Part shown: positions 38,197-46,966 of the stretch, piece by piece
How positions within the stretch are numbered: position 1 is the first letter of the stretch
How the letters are laid out: every line of letters begins with the position of its first letter
Assembly: GCA_016875395.1 (NCBI GenBank)
Contig: VGRF01000006.1
Coordinates: 99,751-163,750 of the forward strand
DNA from: Deltaproteobacteria bacterium
GTDB taxonomy: Bacteria > Myxococcota_A > UBA9160 > UBA6930
Reading direction: 5' to 3'
DNA: 64,000 bases
Position numbers and translations under genes: made by a program
Notes under the pieces: generated by a model
Database searches by the model: none
Told to the model about the DNA's origin: nothing
Seen by the model: the letters and a program-made list of their open reading frames with translations, nothing else

Positions 38197-39594
38197 ATGA
38201 AGTTGCTACCCGCGTTCACGCTCTCGCTCGCGGCCTTGCCGGCGGTCTCCGCGGCCGCGTCGCCCGAACAGAATCTCGCCGCGGCGCTTCGGCTGGAGAC
38301 GATCTCGCACGAGAACGCGGCGGAATTTCGCGCGGCGCCGTTTCTCGCGTTCCACCGTCTCCTCGAAGCGACCTATCCACGCGCGCACGCGGCGCTCACG
38401 CGCGAGATCGTCTCGGACTACAGCCTGCTCTACACGTGGCGCGGCAGCGACCCGAAGCTCGCGCCACTGCTGCTCACTGCGCACATCGACGTCGTGCCCG
38501 TCACGCCCGAGGCGCTCCCGGATTGGGATCACCCGCCGTTCGCCGGGAAGATCGCGGGGGGTTTCGTGTGGGGGCGCGGGGCGCTCGATTGCAAGGGCAG
38601 CCTGATCGCGACGTTCGAAGCGATCGAGCAGCTCGCGGCGAGCGGCTTCGCGCCGACGCGCACGGTCTACGTCGCGCTCGGGCACGACGAAGAGATCGGA
38701 GGCGACCGCGGCGCGGCGGCCATCACCGAGTTGTTACGGAAGCGCGGCGTGCGGCTGTGGCTGAGCCTCGACGAAGGGCTCGCGATCGTGAGCGGCGCGG
38801 GCGGCATCAGCGGCTCGGCGGCGCTGATCGGCGTCGCGGAGAAGGGCTTCCTCACGCTCGAGCTCACGGTGCGCGAGCCGGGCGGGCACTCGAGCACGCC
38901 GCCGAAGCAGAGCGCGATCGGCCGGCTCGCGCGCGCGGTGCAGCGGCTGGAGGAGAACCCGCTGCCTGCGCGCGTCGAGGGCGTGGCCGCGCAGACCTTC
39001 GATGCGCTCGCGCCGCAGCTGCCGATCGAGCGCCGCATCGTGCTGCAGAACCGCGGCCTGTTCGGCCCCGTGCTCGAGTGGTTCCTCGCGAGCGATCCCG
39101 CGACGAACGCGATGATTCGCACGACGACCGCGGTGACGATGGTGCGCGGCGGCGTGAAGGAGAACGTGCTGCCGCAGTCCGCGACTGCGACTGTGAACTT
39201 TCGCCTGCTTCCCGGCGACACGACGGACGGCGTGATCGCGCAAGTGCGCCGCATTCTCGACGACGACACGATCGAGATCGCGAAGCGCACCGCCGACGAG
39301 CCGTCCGCGGTGGCGCCCACCGATGGCGCGCAGTTCGCGGCGCTGAAGGCCGCGATCGAAGAGGTCGACCCTGGGCTGCCGGTCGCCCCCGGCCTGGTGT
39401 TGGGAGGCACCGACACGAAGTGGTACGGCCAGATCTCCGATGCGGCGTATCGCTTCGTTCCGTTCCACCTCGACCCCTCGGACATCAAGCGCCCGCACGG
39501 CACCGACGAGCGCATCAGCGTGGAGAACCTCGGATTCGGCGTGCGCTTCTACGGCGCGCTGATCCGCAATACCGCGGGAGCGGGCGCGAAGTAG
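38197..39594 (+). CDS. M20-family carboxypeptidase (CPS1/PM20D1-like), secreted
   Basis: 465 residues with a signal peptide ending A-A-A-S. It has the M20 metal and catalytic motifs in order: LTAHIDVVPV (first His and Asp), WGRGALDCKGS, GHDEEIGGD (catalytic Glu then metal Glu), and a late His in FVPFHLDPSD. A lid domain carries GGHSSTPPKQSAIGRLA. The CPS1/PM20D1 branch hydrolyses or condenses N-acyl amino acids. It is probably periplasmic. Confidence 0.92.
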   Translation: MKLLPAFTLSLAALPAVSAAASPEQNLAAALRLETISHENAAEFRAAPFLAFHRLLEATYPRAHAALTREIVSDYSLLYTWRGSDPKLAPLLLTAHIDVVPVTPEALPDWDHPPFAGKIAGGFVWGRGALDCKGSLIATFEAIEQLAASGFAPTRTVYVALGHDEEIGGDRGAAAITELLRKRGVRLWLSLDEGLAIVSGAGGISGSAALIGVAEKGFLTLELTVREPGGHSSTPPKQSAIGRLARAVQRLEENPLPARVEGVAAQTFDALAPQLPIERRIVLQNRGLFGPVLEWFLASDPATNAMIRTTTAVTMVRGGVKENVLPQSATATVNFRLLPGDTTDGVIAQVRRILDDDTIEIAKRTADEPSAVAPTDGAQFAALKAAIEEVDPGLPVAPGLVLGGTDTKWYGQISDAAYRFVPFHLDPSDIKRPHGTDERISVENLGFGVRFYGALIRNTAGAGAK

Positions 39595-39600
39595 CGAGGC

Positions 39601-42078
39601 CTAATTGCTGAGGCCGTTCCAGATCTCGATCGAGGTCGGGCCGGGCGGCGCATCGCGCACCAGCTCGGGCGGAAGCAGCTCGGCCGCGCCCGCGAAGGCG
39701 GACTGCGCCTCGGCGCCGCGGCGCGCGGCGAGCAGCACGCTCGCGCCCTGCAGGAGGTCGCCCGCACGCACTCCTCGGCGATCGCTGAGGGCGACCCGCG
39801 CGGTGAACGCGAGCCACTCCGAGGCGACGAAGCGCGGAGCGCCGTGAGACCGCGCCGACGCGAACTCGAGCACGGGCGCGCGCGCGCGCTCGAGTGCTCC
39901 CTCACCCAGCAGGGCGGGGTCCACGCGGCCGATGTCGAACAGCGCGGGCCCGCGCTCCTGCGCGATCCAGCGATCCTCGACGCCCGCGAGCGCGCGCCAG
40001 CGAGGTGCGGGCAGCGGCTCGCCACTCGCGCCGCCGCACAGCGCTGCGATCGGGAAGGAGGCCAGGAAGTCTCCGCGCAGAAGGCGCGTCTCGGGGAATG
40101 CAGAAGTGAACGAGCGCGCCACGAGCGAGAACTCGTGGCGCGTCAGCTGATAGAGCGGCAGCCACTGACAAAACATGCCGCCTTCCGCGAGCCGCGCGCG
40201 CGCGTTCGCGAAGTGCTCGGCCGAGAACAGCGCGCCGCTGCCCGCCTGCCACGGCACGAACAGGTCGCCCACGATCACGTCGAAGCGCTCGCGCGTGGCG
40301 ACGAGGAAGCGCGTCGCGTCGTCTGCCACGACTCGCGTGCTTGCATGCGCGTAGACGCCGGCGTTCTCCGCGTGGAACCAGTCTCGCGCCGCGCGCGCGA
40401 CGCCCGGCACGATCTCGACGAGCGTGATCGACTCCACGCCATGCGCGAGCGCCGCGCTCGCCGTGCTGCCGGTCGCGCTGCCGAGGAAGAGCGCGCGCCT
40501 CGGCGCGGGGTGCAGCAGTAGCGGGAGATGCCCCTGGCGCTCCTGGCGCACGCGATCGCGCGCGCCGCCGAGGAAGTAGTGGTTGTCGAGCTGAAGCTTG
40601 CGGCCGTCCGCGCCTTCGAGCACCGCGACCAGGCCCGCAGCGCTCTCCTCGACGTGCACGACGCGCTCGCCCTTGGGCACGCGCAGCGCCGGCTGTGCGC
40701 GCGGACTCGCGACGACGACCATCAGCCCGACGAGAACTGCCGCGTAGACGGCGAAGCGCGCTCCGAGCGAGCTCGCGAGGGGACGCCACGACCCCAACAA
40801 GTAGACGCCGCCCACCGCCGCGAGCGCGCCCCAGAGGCCGAGTGCAGGCACGAGCAGCGCAGGCGCGAGCACGGCGCCCGCGAGCCCCCCAGCCGCGTTC
40901 CACGCGAGCAGCCGCGCGCTCGCCGCGCCGAGGCTGCGCGGATCGCGCGCGCTGTGCTCGCTCGCCACGGCGAGCACGCTCGGGAACACGCACGCGGCGG
41001 GCAGCAGCACCGGGGCGAGCGTCGCGAACGAGACTCCCGCGAAGGCCCACAAGTAGGCGGGCCACGGCGCGGCCACTTCGAGGATGCGCAGGCCGCCCGT
41101 CGCGGCGAAGAAGTAAGCGGGGAACACGACGAGCGCGCCGGCACTGAGCGACAGCGAAACGCCGAGCGCGACGCGCGGGCGCGCGCGCTGCGACAGCGTC
41201 GCGACGAACAGCGACCCGAGCGCGATGCACACGAGCGTCACGACGAGCACCGCGCCGAACGCGTACGACGACTGGTTCGAGACGCGGCCCAGCGCCTGCG
41301 CGAACAGGCTCTGCGCAGCGAAGCTCCCGAACCCGGAGATCGCTGCGCACGCGAGCAGCCAGCGGGGAAGCGCGCTCGTGGGTGCGGCATCGACGTCGCG
41401 CTCGAGCGCGAACCAGTGCGGCGGCGGGATGCGTCCCATCCAGCGCGATGCGGCCAGCCCGAAGAGCCCGCATCCGAGCGTGAGGCCAGCGCCGAGCAGG
41501 AGGCTCGCGTGCAGCCCCGCTCGCTCGACGAGCACGAAGCTCGCGAGCGCGGCGCCCGCGGCGCTCCCGAGCGCGTTCAGCGCATAGAGCCACACGCCAG
41601 CGCCGCCGAGCGTGCGCGCGCCGCCGAGGCAGGCGGCGTAGAGCACCGGCGCGAGCGCGCCGAGCGCGAGTGCGGCGGGCAGCGTCGCGAGCAGGGCGCC
41701 GGCCCCGCGCGCGGCGGCGAGCCCGAGCGGCGCCGCGAGCAGTGCGTCGTAGTGCGCGTCGAGCGCGGCGCCGAAGATCCGTAACAACTGCGGCGCCGCG
41801 ATCGCGCAGAGCGCGCCGGCCGCGGCGAGTGCGCCGAACGCGCGCAGCGAGTTCTCTGCGCGCGCGACGATGCGCCCGCCGAGCCACGCGCCGCCGGCTT
41901 GCCCGAGCACGAGTGCCGCGAGCGTCGCCGAGACCGCCGCAGCCGCTCCGCCGAGCGCGAGCCGAAGCTCGCGCAGCCAGAGCGTCTGCACGATCAGCGC
42001 GCCGATTCCGACCAGCGTGAACAAGAGCGCCGCGAGCGGCAGCGGGACGCGTCCAGCACCGCTCGGCGCGAGGCTCAC
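39601..42078 (-). CDS. Fused multi-helix membrane protein and spermidine-synthase-like domain
   Basis: 825 residues from GTG overlapping the kdsB stop (GTGA). The first about 480 residues are some 14 transmembrane helices in a transporter-like arrangement (GQAGGAWLGGR). The remaining 340 residues are a spermidine synthase/SAM-methyltransferase-like fold: FLGSATGSTASAAL, then VEIVPGVARAARDWF, and DDATRFLVATRERFDVIVGDLF. The polyamine-synthase catalytic Asp is plausible in VGDLF. The C-terminus ends in a short TPR-like stretch. Such fusions are common in high-GC bacteria; their substrate is not settled. Confidence 0.85.
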   Translation of the reverse strand: MSLAPSGAGRVPLPLAALLFTLVGIGALIVQTLWLRELRLALGGAAAAVSATLAALVLGQAGGAWLGGRIVARAENSLRAFGALAAAGALCAIAAPQLLRIFGAALDAHYDALLAAPLGLAAARGAGALLATLPAALALGALAPVLYAACLGGARTLGGAGVWLYALNALGSAAGAALASFVLVERAGLHASLLLGAGLTLGCGLFGLAASRWMGRIPPPHWFALERDVDAAPTSALPRWLLACAAISGFGSFAAQSLFAQALGRVSNQSSYAFGAVLVVTLVCIALGSLFVATLSQRARPRVALGVSLSLSAGALVVFPAYFFAATGGLRILEVAAPWPAYLWAFAGVSFATLAPVLLPAACVFPSVLAVASEHSARDPRSLGAASARLLAWNAAGGLAGAVLAPALLVPALGLWGALAAVGGVYLLGSWRPLASSLGARFAVYAAVLVGLMVVVASPRAQPALRVPKGERVVHVEESAAGLVAVLEGADGRKLQLDNHYFLGGARDRVRQERQGHLPLLLHPAPRRALFLGSATGSTASAALAHGVESITLVEIVPGVARAARDWFHAENAGVYAHASTRVVADDATRFLVATRERFDVIVGDLFVPWQAGSGALFSAEHFANARARLAEGGMFCQWLPLYQLTRHEFSLVARSFTSAFPETRLLRGDFLASFPIAALCGGASGEPLPAPRWRALAGVEDRWIAQERGPALFDIGRVDPALLGEGALERARAPVLEFASARSHGAPRFVASEWLAFTARVALSDRRGVRAGDLLQGASVLLAARRGAEAQSAFAGAAELLPPELVRDAPPGPTSIEIWNGLSN

Positions 42079-42815
42079 GCGCGCTCGCTCCGCGCCGCGA
42101 GCTCGGCTTCGACGCCCGAGATGTCCGCCGGCACGTCCACCGGAACGCTGCGCCAGCCCTCGATCACCGCGCAGCGGATCGCGTAGCCGTGCTCGAGCGC
42201 GCGCAGCTGCTCGAGCTTCTCCGCGCGCTCCGCGGGCGTTTGCGGGAGCGCCACGAACTTCAGCAAGAACTCGCGGCGATACGCGTAGAGGCCGACGTGC
42301 TGCCAGAGCGGCGCCGCGCTGGCCGGATCTCGGGACGCGGGGATCGCGGCGCGCGAGAAGTAGAGCGCGTTGCCCGCGCGATCGAGCACGGCTTTCACGC
42401 GATTCGGGTCGCGCGCAGCTTCCGGCTCGGCGCGGTGCACCGCGGTCGCCATCGCGCACGCGGGCGCTGCGGCGAGCGCTTCGACCACGGCATCGATCAC
42501 GAAGCCCGCGATCAGGGGCTCGTCTCCCTGCACGTTCACCACGACGTCCGCGTCGAGCTGCGCCGCCACTTCCGCGACGCGGTCCGTGCCCGTCGCGTGC
42601 GCAGGCGAAGTCATTAGGGCGCGCGCGCCGAACGAGGCGCAGGCGTCGGCGATGCGCGCGTCGTCGGTCGCAACGACGACGTCTGCGAGGCGCTTTGCGG
42701 TGCGTGCGCCGGCGACGACCCACTCGAGCATGGGCCTGCCCGCGATGCGCGCGAGCGGTTTCCCAGGGAAACGCGACGCAGAGAAGCGGGCAGGAATGAT
42801 CCCGATGGCGCGCAC
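42075..42815 (-). CDS. kdsB: 3-deoxy-manno-octulosonate cytidylyltransferase
   Basis: 246 residues from GTG at 42815. Nucleotide-binding IIPARFSASRFPGKPLA opens the protein; VVATDD, NVQGDEPLI and YFSRAAIP follow, as in KdsB. It activates Kdo with CTP for lipopolysaccharide core synthesis, which supports a diderm envelope. It overlaps the start of the SpeE-like gene and diverges from the ParA gene. Confidence 0.95.
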   Translation of the reverse strand: MRAIGIIPARFSASRFPGKPLARIAGRPMLEWVVAGARTAKRLADVVVATDDARIADACASFGARALMTSPAHATGTDRVAEVAAQLDADVVVNVQGDEPLIAGFVIDAVVEALAAAPACAMATAVHRAEPEAARDPNRVKAVLDRAGNALYFSRAAIPASRDPASAAPLWQHVGLYAYRREFLLKFVALPQTPAERAEKLEQLRALEHGYAIRCAVIEGWRSVPVDVPADISGVEAELAARSERA

Positions 42816-42926
42816 GCGCCGAGCGTAGCCGCGTTCGAGGGCCGGACGCGCCCCCGACCGCGGCTCGAGCGGAGTCGAAGCGGAGTGCGCGGCGACGCGG
42901 CGATCGGCTCGGTAGCGTGCTCGACG

Positions 42927-43838
42927 ATGACGGCAGCCTCGCAGCGCAAAGTGATCGCGGTCGCGTCCAACAAGGGCGGCGTCGGGAAGACGACGGTCGC
43001 GACGAATCTCGCGATCGCACTGCGCGCGCTGCACGAGGATCTGCCGATCCTGCTGGTGACGCTCGACGATCAGACGATCGTGGAGCGCATGTTCCGCGTC
43101 GGCGAGGCGAAGCCGGGCGCTCGCACGCTGCGCGACGCGTTCGCGCAGCGCAGCTTCGCGGGCGTCGCCGAGCTCGGGCAGTTCGGCGTGCACTTCGTTC
43201 CCGCGGCGAGCGATCTCGAAGCGCTGAAGGCGCGCGCCGCGGAGCCGCTCACGCTGCGGCGCATGCTCGAAGCGAGTGGCTGGAGCGGCCTCGTCGTCCT
43301 CGACACGAAGTCCGACCTCGAAGCGCTGACGCGCAGCGCGCTCGCGGCGTGCGACCTCGCGATCTTCCCCGTCGCCGATCGCGCCTCGCTCGAGGAAGCG
43401 GAGAAGGCGTTCGAGCTGTTAGGGAGCGCGGGTGGCAATGCCGCGCGCGGACGCGTGCTGTTCACGCTGGTCGACCGCCGCACCAAGCTCGACGCCGAGG
43501 GCCGCGACCTCTACGAGCGCCTCGCCGAGCAGGCCGAAGCGCGCGGCTGGCCACGCTTCGCCGCGTACCTCTCGCGCAGCCCGCGCGTCGAGGCGATCAA
43601 CTCCGCCGCCGCGCGGCCGCGCTCGATCCTGCACGAAGCGAAGGGCACCCTCGCGCACAAGCAGCTTCGCGAGGTCGCGGAGGAGGTGAGCAAGCTGCTC
43701 GCCCTCGGCGAAGGCGCCGCGCCGCGTGAGAGCGCGAACACGGCCCCGCCACAGTCGCCGCGTCGCGACGAGCCTGCGCCGCGCGACTTCGCCGCGGGCC
43801 TGCGCAGCGCGCTCTTCCGCGGTCTGCGGGGGCGCTGA
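42927..43838 (+). CDS. Orphan ParA/MinD-type ATPase
   Basis: 303 residues from ATG at 42927. The deviant Walker A is SNKGGVGKTT. The switch region reads VVLDTKSDLE where most ParA have a DxPP motif, so nucleotide coupling may differ. A C-terminal acidic/proline-rich tail follows. No ParB or parS is nearby, so a role in chromosome partition is doubtful. Positioning of another cargo is possible. It is followed without a gap by a CoA-transferase gene. Confidence 0.85.
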   Translation: MTAASQRKVIAVASNKGGVGKTTVATNLAIALRALHEDLPILLVTLDDQTIVERMFRVGEAKPGARTLRDAFAQRSFAGVAELGQFGVHFVPAASDLEALKARAAEPLTLRRMLEASGWSGLVVLDTKSDLEALTRSALAACDLAIFPVADRASLEEAEKAFELLGSAGGNAARGRVLFTLVDRRTKLDAEGRDLYERLAEQAEARGWPRFAAYLSRSPRVEAINSAAARPRSILHEAKGTLAHKQLREVAEEVSKLLALGEGAAPRESANTAPPQSPRRDEPAPRDFAAGLRSALFRGLRGR

Positions 43839-45098
43839 GTGGCGGTGCGAACGAGGAAGACCGCGCGCAAGACGCGCGGCGGCGCGAAGTTGCGGAAGCG
43901 CGCCGCGTCCAGCCGTGCGCGGAAGAACGCAGGGTCAGACCCTGCGTTCCCGTTCCGCCCCGCGCGCGGTCCGCTCGACGGCGTCACGGTCGTCGACCTC
44001 ACGCGCATCCTCTCGGGCCCGTACTGCACGCTGATGCTCGCGAACCTCGGCGCGCGCGTGATCAAGGTGGAGCGCCCCGGCGCGGGCGACGACGCGCGCG
44101 CGATCGGACCGTTCACCGCGAACGGCGACTCCGCGTACTTCGCGAGCGTCAACCACGGAAAAGAATCGGTCGCCCTCGATCTCAAGGACGCGCGCGACCG
44201 GGGCGCGTTCGAGGCGCTCGTCGACGCCGCCGACGTGCTCGTCGAGAACTTCCGCCCCGGCACGATGGAGAAGCTCGGCTACGGCTGGCGGCGCGCGAAG
44301 AAGCGCTGGCCGCGCCTCGTGTACGTGAGCGTCTCCGGCTTCGGCGACACGGGGCCGCTCCGAACGCGCCCGGCCTACGACATGGTCGTACAGGCGATGG
44401 GCGGGATCATGTCGATCACCGGCGAAGCGGGCGGGAGACCCACGCGCGTCGGCACCTCGATCGGCGACATCGCCGCCGGCATGTTCGCCGCGACTGCCAC
44501 GATCTCGGTGCTGCGCCAGCGCCAGCTGACCGGTGAAGGCGCTCGCGTCGACGTCTCGATGCTCGACGCGCAAGTCGCGCTGCTCGAGAACGCCATCGCG
44601 CGCTACGTCACGAGCGGGCAGGTGCCGGGCCCGATCGGCTCGCGCCATCCCTCGATCACGCCCTTCGGCGCCTTCGACACCGCGCGCGGCCAAGTCGTGA
44701 TCGCCGCCGGCAACGACGGCCTGTTCCGCAGACTGTGCGAAGTGTTAGGGACGCCCGAGCTCGCGCGCGACACGCGCTTCGCCACGAACGGCGCGCGCTG
44801 CGCGAACGAGCCGGCGCTGCGCGTCGCGCTCGAGCGCGCGCTCGCGAGCGCCGACGCTGCGACCTGGCTCGCGCGGCTCGAAGCCGCCGAGGTGCCCTGC
44901 GCGCCGGTGCAGAACGTCGCCGAAGTGCTCGCGCACCCGCAGGTGCTCGCGCGCAACATGGCGCTGCCGATCGACGCGCCCGAGTACGCGGGCGTGCTCG
45001 TGGCGGGGAATCCGATGAAGATCTCGACGATGCGGGAGAGGAAGAAGGCGGGGAGCGTGCCGGCGCTCGCAGATCGAAAACGGCCTCTGCGCCGCTGA
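43839..45098 (+). CDS. CaiB/BaiF-family CoA-transferase
   Basis: 419 residues from GTG at 43839, directly after the ParA stop. The first about 45 residues are a basic low-complexity extension that includes a palindrome-encoded NAGSDPAF. The enzyme proper starts at PLDGVTVVDLTRILSGPYC and carries the catalytic-Asp region typical of type III transferases (SVNHGKESVALDLKD, GFGDTGP). It moves CoA between acyl groups; the substrate is unclear. The real start may be later than the one chosen. Confidence 0.88.
   Translation: MAVRTRKTARKTRGGAKLRKRAASSRARKNAGSDPAFPFRPARGPLDGVTVVDLTRILSGPYCTLMLANLGARVIKVERPGAGDDARAIGPFTANGDSAYFASVNHGKESVALDLKDARDRGAFEALVDAADVLVENFRPGTMEKLGYGWRRAKKRWPRLVYVSVSGFGDTGPLRTRPAYDMVVQAMGGIMSITGEAGGRPTRVGTSIGDIAAGMFAATATISVLRQRQLTGEGARVDVSMLDAQVALLENAIARYVTSGQVPGPIGSRHPSITPFGAFDTARGQVVIAAGNDGLFRRLCEVLGTPELARDTRFATNGARCANEPALRVALERALASADAATWLARLEAAEVPCAPVQNVAEVLAHPQVLARNMALPIDAPEYAGVLVAGNPMKISTMRERKKAGSVPALADRKRPLRR
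43925..43949. repeat. Palindrome with TCTGAC/GTCAGA core inside a coding region
   Basis: GAACGCAGGG (43925-43934) and CCCTGCGTTC (43940-43949) form a perfect 10-bp stem around TCAGA. The palindrome lies in the N-terminal extension of the CoA-transferase and is read in frame as NAGSDPAF. The core word is shared with the hairpins at 19834 and 48966. Confidence 0.7.
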
Positions 45099-45100
45099 CC

Positions 45101-46966
45101 TCACCGCCTCCGCACTTCGCCTCCCTCCACCACCCACACCTCATCCGCATCGCGAATCGTGCTGAGGCGATGCGCGATCACGAGCACGGCGCGACTGCGG
45201 CTCGCTTCGCGCAGCGTGGCGACGAGGCGCTGCTCGGTCTCGGGGTCGAGCGCGCTGGTGGGCTCGTCGAGGATCAGCAGCGAGGCGTCGCGCACGAGCG
45301 CGCGCGCGATAGCGAGGCGTTGGCGCTGGCCGACGCTGAGCGCGCCGCCGCTGCGGCCGAGTGGCGTGTCGAGTCGTTGGGGCAGTGCGCGCACGAAGTC
45401 GTCGGCGCCCGCCAGCGCGAGCGCGCGCCAGAGGTCGGCCTCGCTCGCGCCCGCGTTTCCGAGGCGAAGGTTCTCGGCGACGGTCGCGTCGAACAGCTGC
45501 GTCTCCTGGAACACGAACGCGATCTGCGCGCGCAGCGACGCGAGATCGGCGCGCGCGAGATCGAGGCCGTCCCAGGTGATGCGGCCCGCGCTCGGCGTGA
45601 GAAAGCGCGGCAGCAGGTAGGCGAGGGTCGTCTTGCCTGCGCCCGCGGCTCCGATCAGTGCGGTCACGCGGCCGGGGCGCAGCGTGAGGCTCACGTTCCG
45701 TAACACCTCGCCGCCGCTCGCGCGCGCGACCGACACGTTCTCGAGTGCGATCTCGCGCGAGAGCCGGCCGACGCGCTCGCCCGCGGCGCCGTCGGCTTCA
45801 CCGGGCAGGTCCATCAGCGTGAACACGCGCTGGAGTCCGGCGGCGGCGTCTTGTAGGCGCAGCCAGAGCGCGCCGACGTCGAGGCAGGCGAACGCCAGCA
45901 GGCCGAAGTACGCGAGCAACAGCAAGAAGTCGCCGCGCGAGAGCGCGCCGTCGATGACGAGGCCGCCCACGTGGAAGAACGCCGCCCCGACGATCGCGGC
46001 GCCCGGCACGAGGCCGAACGCGAACGCGCCCATACCGAGCGCCACCTCGCCGCGGTAAGTCGCGAAGGCGTCCCAGCTCGCGCGGTCGTAGTGTGCGCGC
46101 TGCTTCGCCTCGGCCCCCAATGCCTGCACCGCGAGCACGTTGTGCAGGCCCTCTTCGAGCGCCTCGGTGGCGCTGGCGCCGCTCGCGCGGGCGCGCTCGG
46201 CGCGGCGGCGCATCGCGGCCGCGAAGGGCAGCGAGGCGAGGAACGTCACGACGAGCAGCGCCGCGCCGAGCTGCCAGAGCAGCGGGTGCGCGCCGAAGCT
46301 CGCGTTCATCGCGAGCACGACGCACACCGCAAAGACGCCCGACGTGACCGGCGAGAGCGCGATGCGGTACGCGGCCTGGGTGAGCGCGGGCGTGTCGTAG
46401 AGCACGCGAAAGAGCGCGTCGCCCACGCTCTCGTCGTCGAAGGCGCGCAGCGGGAGCCGCGCGAGGCGCGCGTACACCGCGGAGCGGTAGTGGTGGTTGA
46501 GGCGCTGCGTGAGGCGCAGCGTGAAGAGCGCGTCCGCGAGCCCTAACAAGCCGCTGCCGAAGCTCCCGCCCTCGTTCGCCTCGTTCTCCGTGCGCGATGC
46601 GCGGTCGAAGCCGCCGGCGAGCTGCGAGTCGGCCTGGCTGCGCTCGGTGGCGCTCATGCCCACCGCGCCGATCAGCGCCGCGAGCGCGAGCTGGAAGAGC
46701 ACGCACGCGAGCAGCATCTCCTCGGGTGAGCTCGAGTAGGGAGCGAAGAGCGCGGCGATGAACGCGGGATGCGGCAGCGGCTGCTCGCCGAACGGGATGC
46801 CTTCGATCACGTGATCGACGATCAGCTTCACCGGCCACGGCAACAAGAGCAGCGGCAGAGACGCGAGCAGCATCAGCGCGCCCTTGATCGCGAAGGCGCC
46901 CTTGGCCGGTGCGACGTACGCGAATGCGCGCGCGAGCAGCAGCAGCGTCGCGAGCGTGCCGCTCAT
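45101..46966 (-). CDS. ABC exporter, fused membrane and ATPase domains
   Basis: 621 residues from ATG at 46966, overlapping the upstream gene (ATGA). Six helices of an exporter fold (to about residue 350) are followed by an ATPase with Walker A GAAGAGKTT, the signature LSVGQRQR, Walker B LLILDEPTSALD and the switch His in IAHRLS. Half-transporters of this kind work as dimers, here most likely as a heterodimer with the adjacent ABC protein. They export lipids, drugs or peptides. Confidence 0.94.
   Translation of the reverse strand: MSGTLATLLLLARAFAYVAPAKGAFAIKGALMLLASLPLLLLPWPVKLIVDHVIEGIPFGEQPLPHPAFIAALFAPYSSSPEEMLLACVLFQLALAALIGAVGMSATERSQADSQLAGGFDRASRTENEANEGGSFGSGLLGLADALFTLRLTQRLNHHYRSAVYARLARLPLRAFDDESVGDALFRVLYDTPALTQAAYRIALSPVTSGVFAVCVVLAMNASFGAHPLLWQLGAALLVVTFLASLPFAAAMRRRAERARASGASATEALEEGLHNVLAVQALGAEAKQRAHYDRASWDAFATYRGEVALGMGAFAFGLVPGAAIVGAAFFHVGGLVIDGALSRGDFLLLLAYFGLLAFACLDVGALWLRLQDAAAGLQRVFTLMDLPGEADGAAGERVGRLSREIALENVSVARASGGEVLRNVSLTLRPGRVTALIGAAGAGKTTLAYLLPRFLTPSAGRITWDGLDLARADLASLRAQIAFVFQETQLFDATVAENLRLGNAGASEADLWRALALAGADDFVRALPQRLDTPLGRSGGALSVGQRQRLAIARALVRDASLLILDEPTSALDPETEQRLVATLREASRSRAVLVIAHRLSTIRDADEVWVVEGGEVRRR

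Noticed and set aside
42927..43838. Chromosome partition locus
   Set aside because: The ParA stands without ParB or a parS-like repeat.
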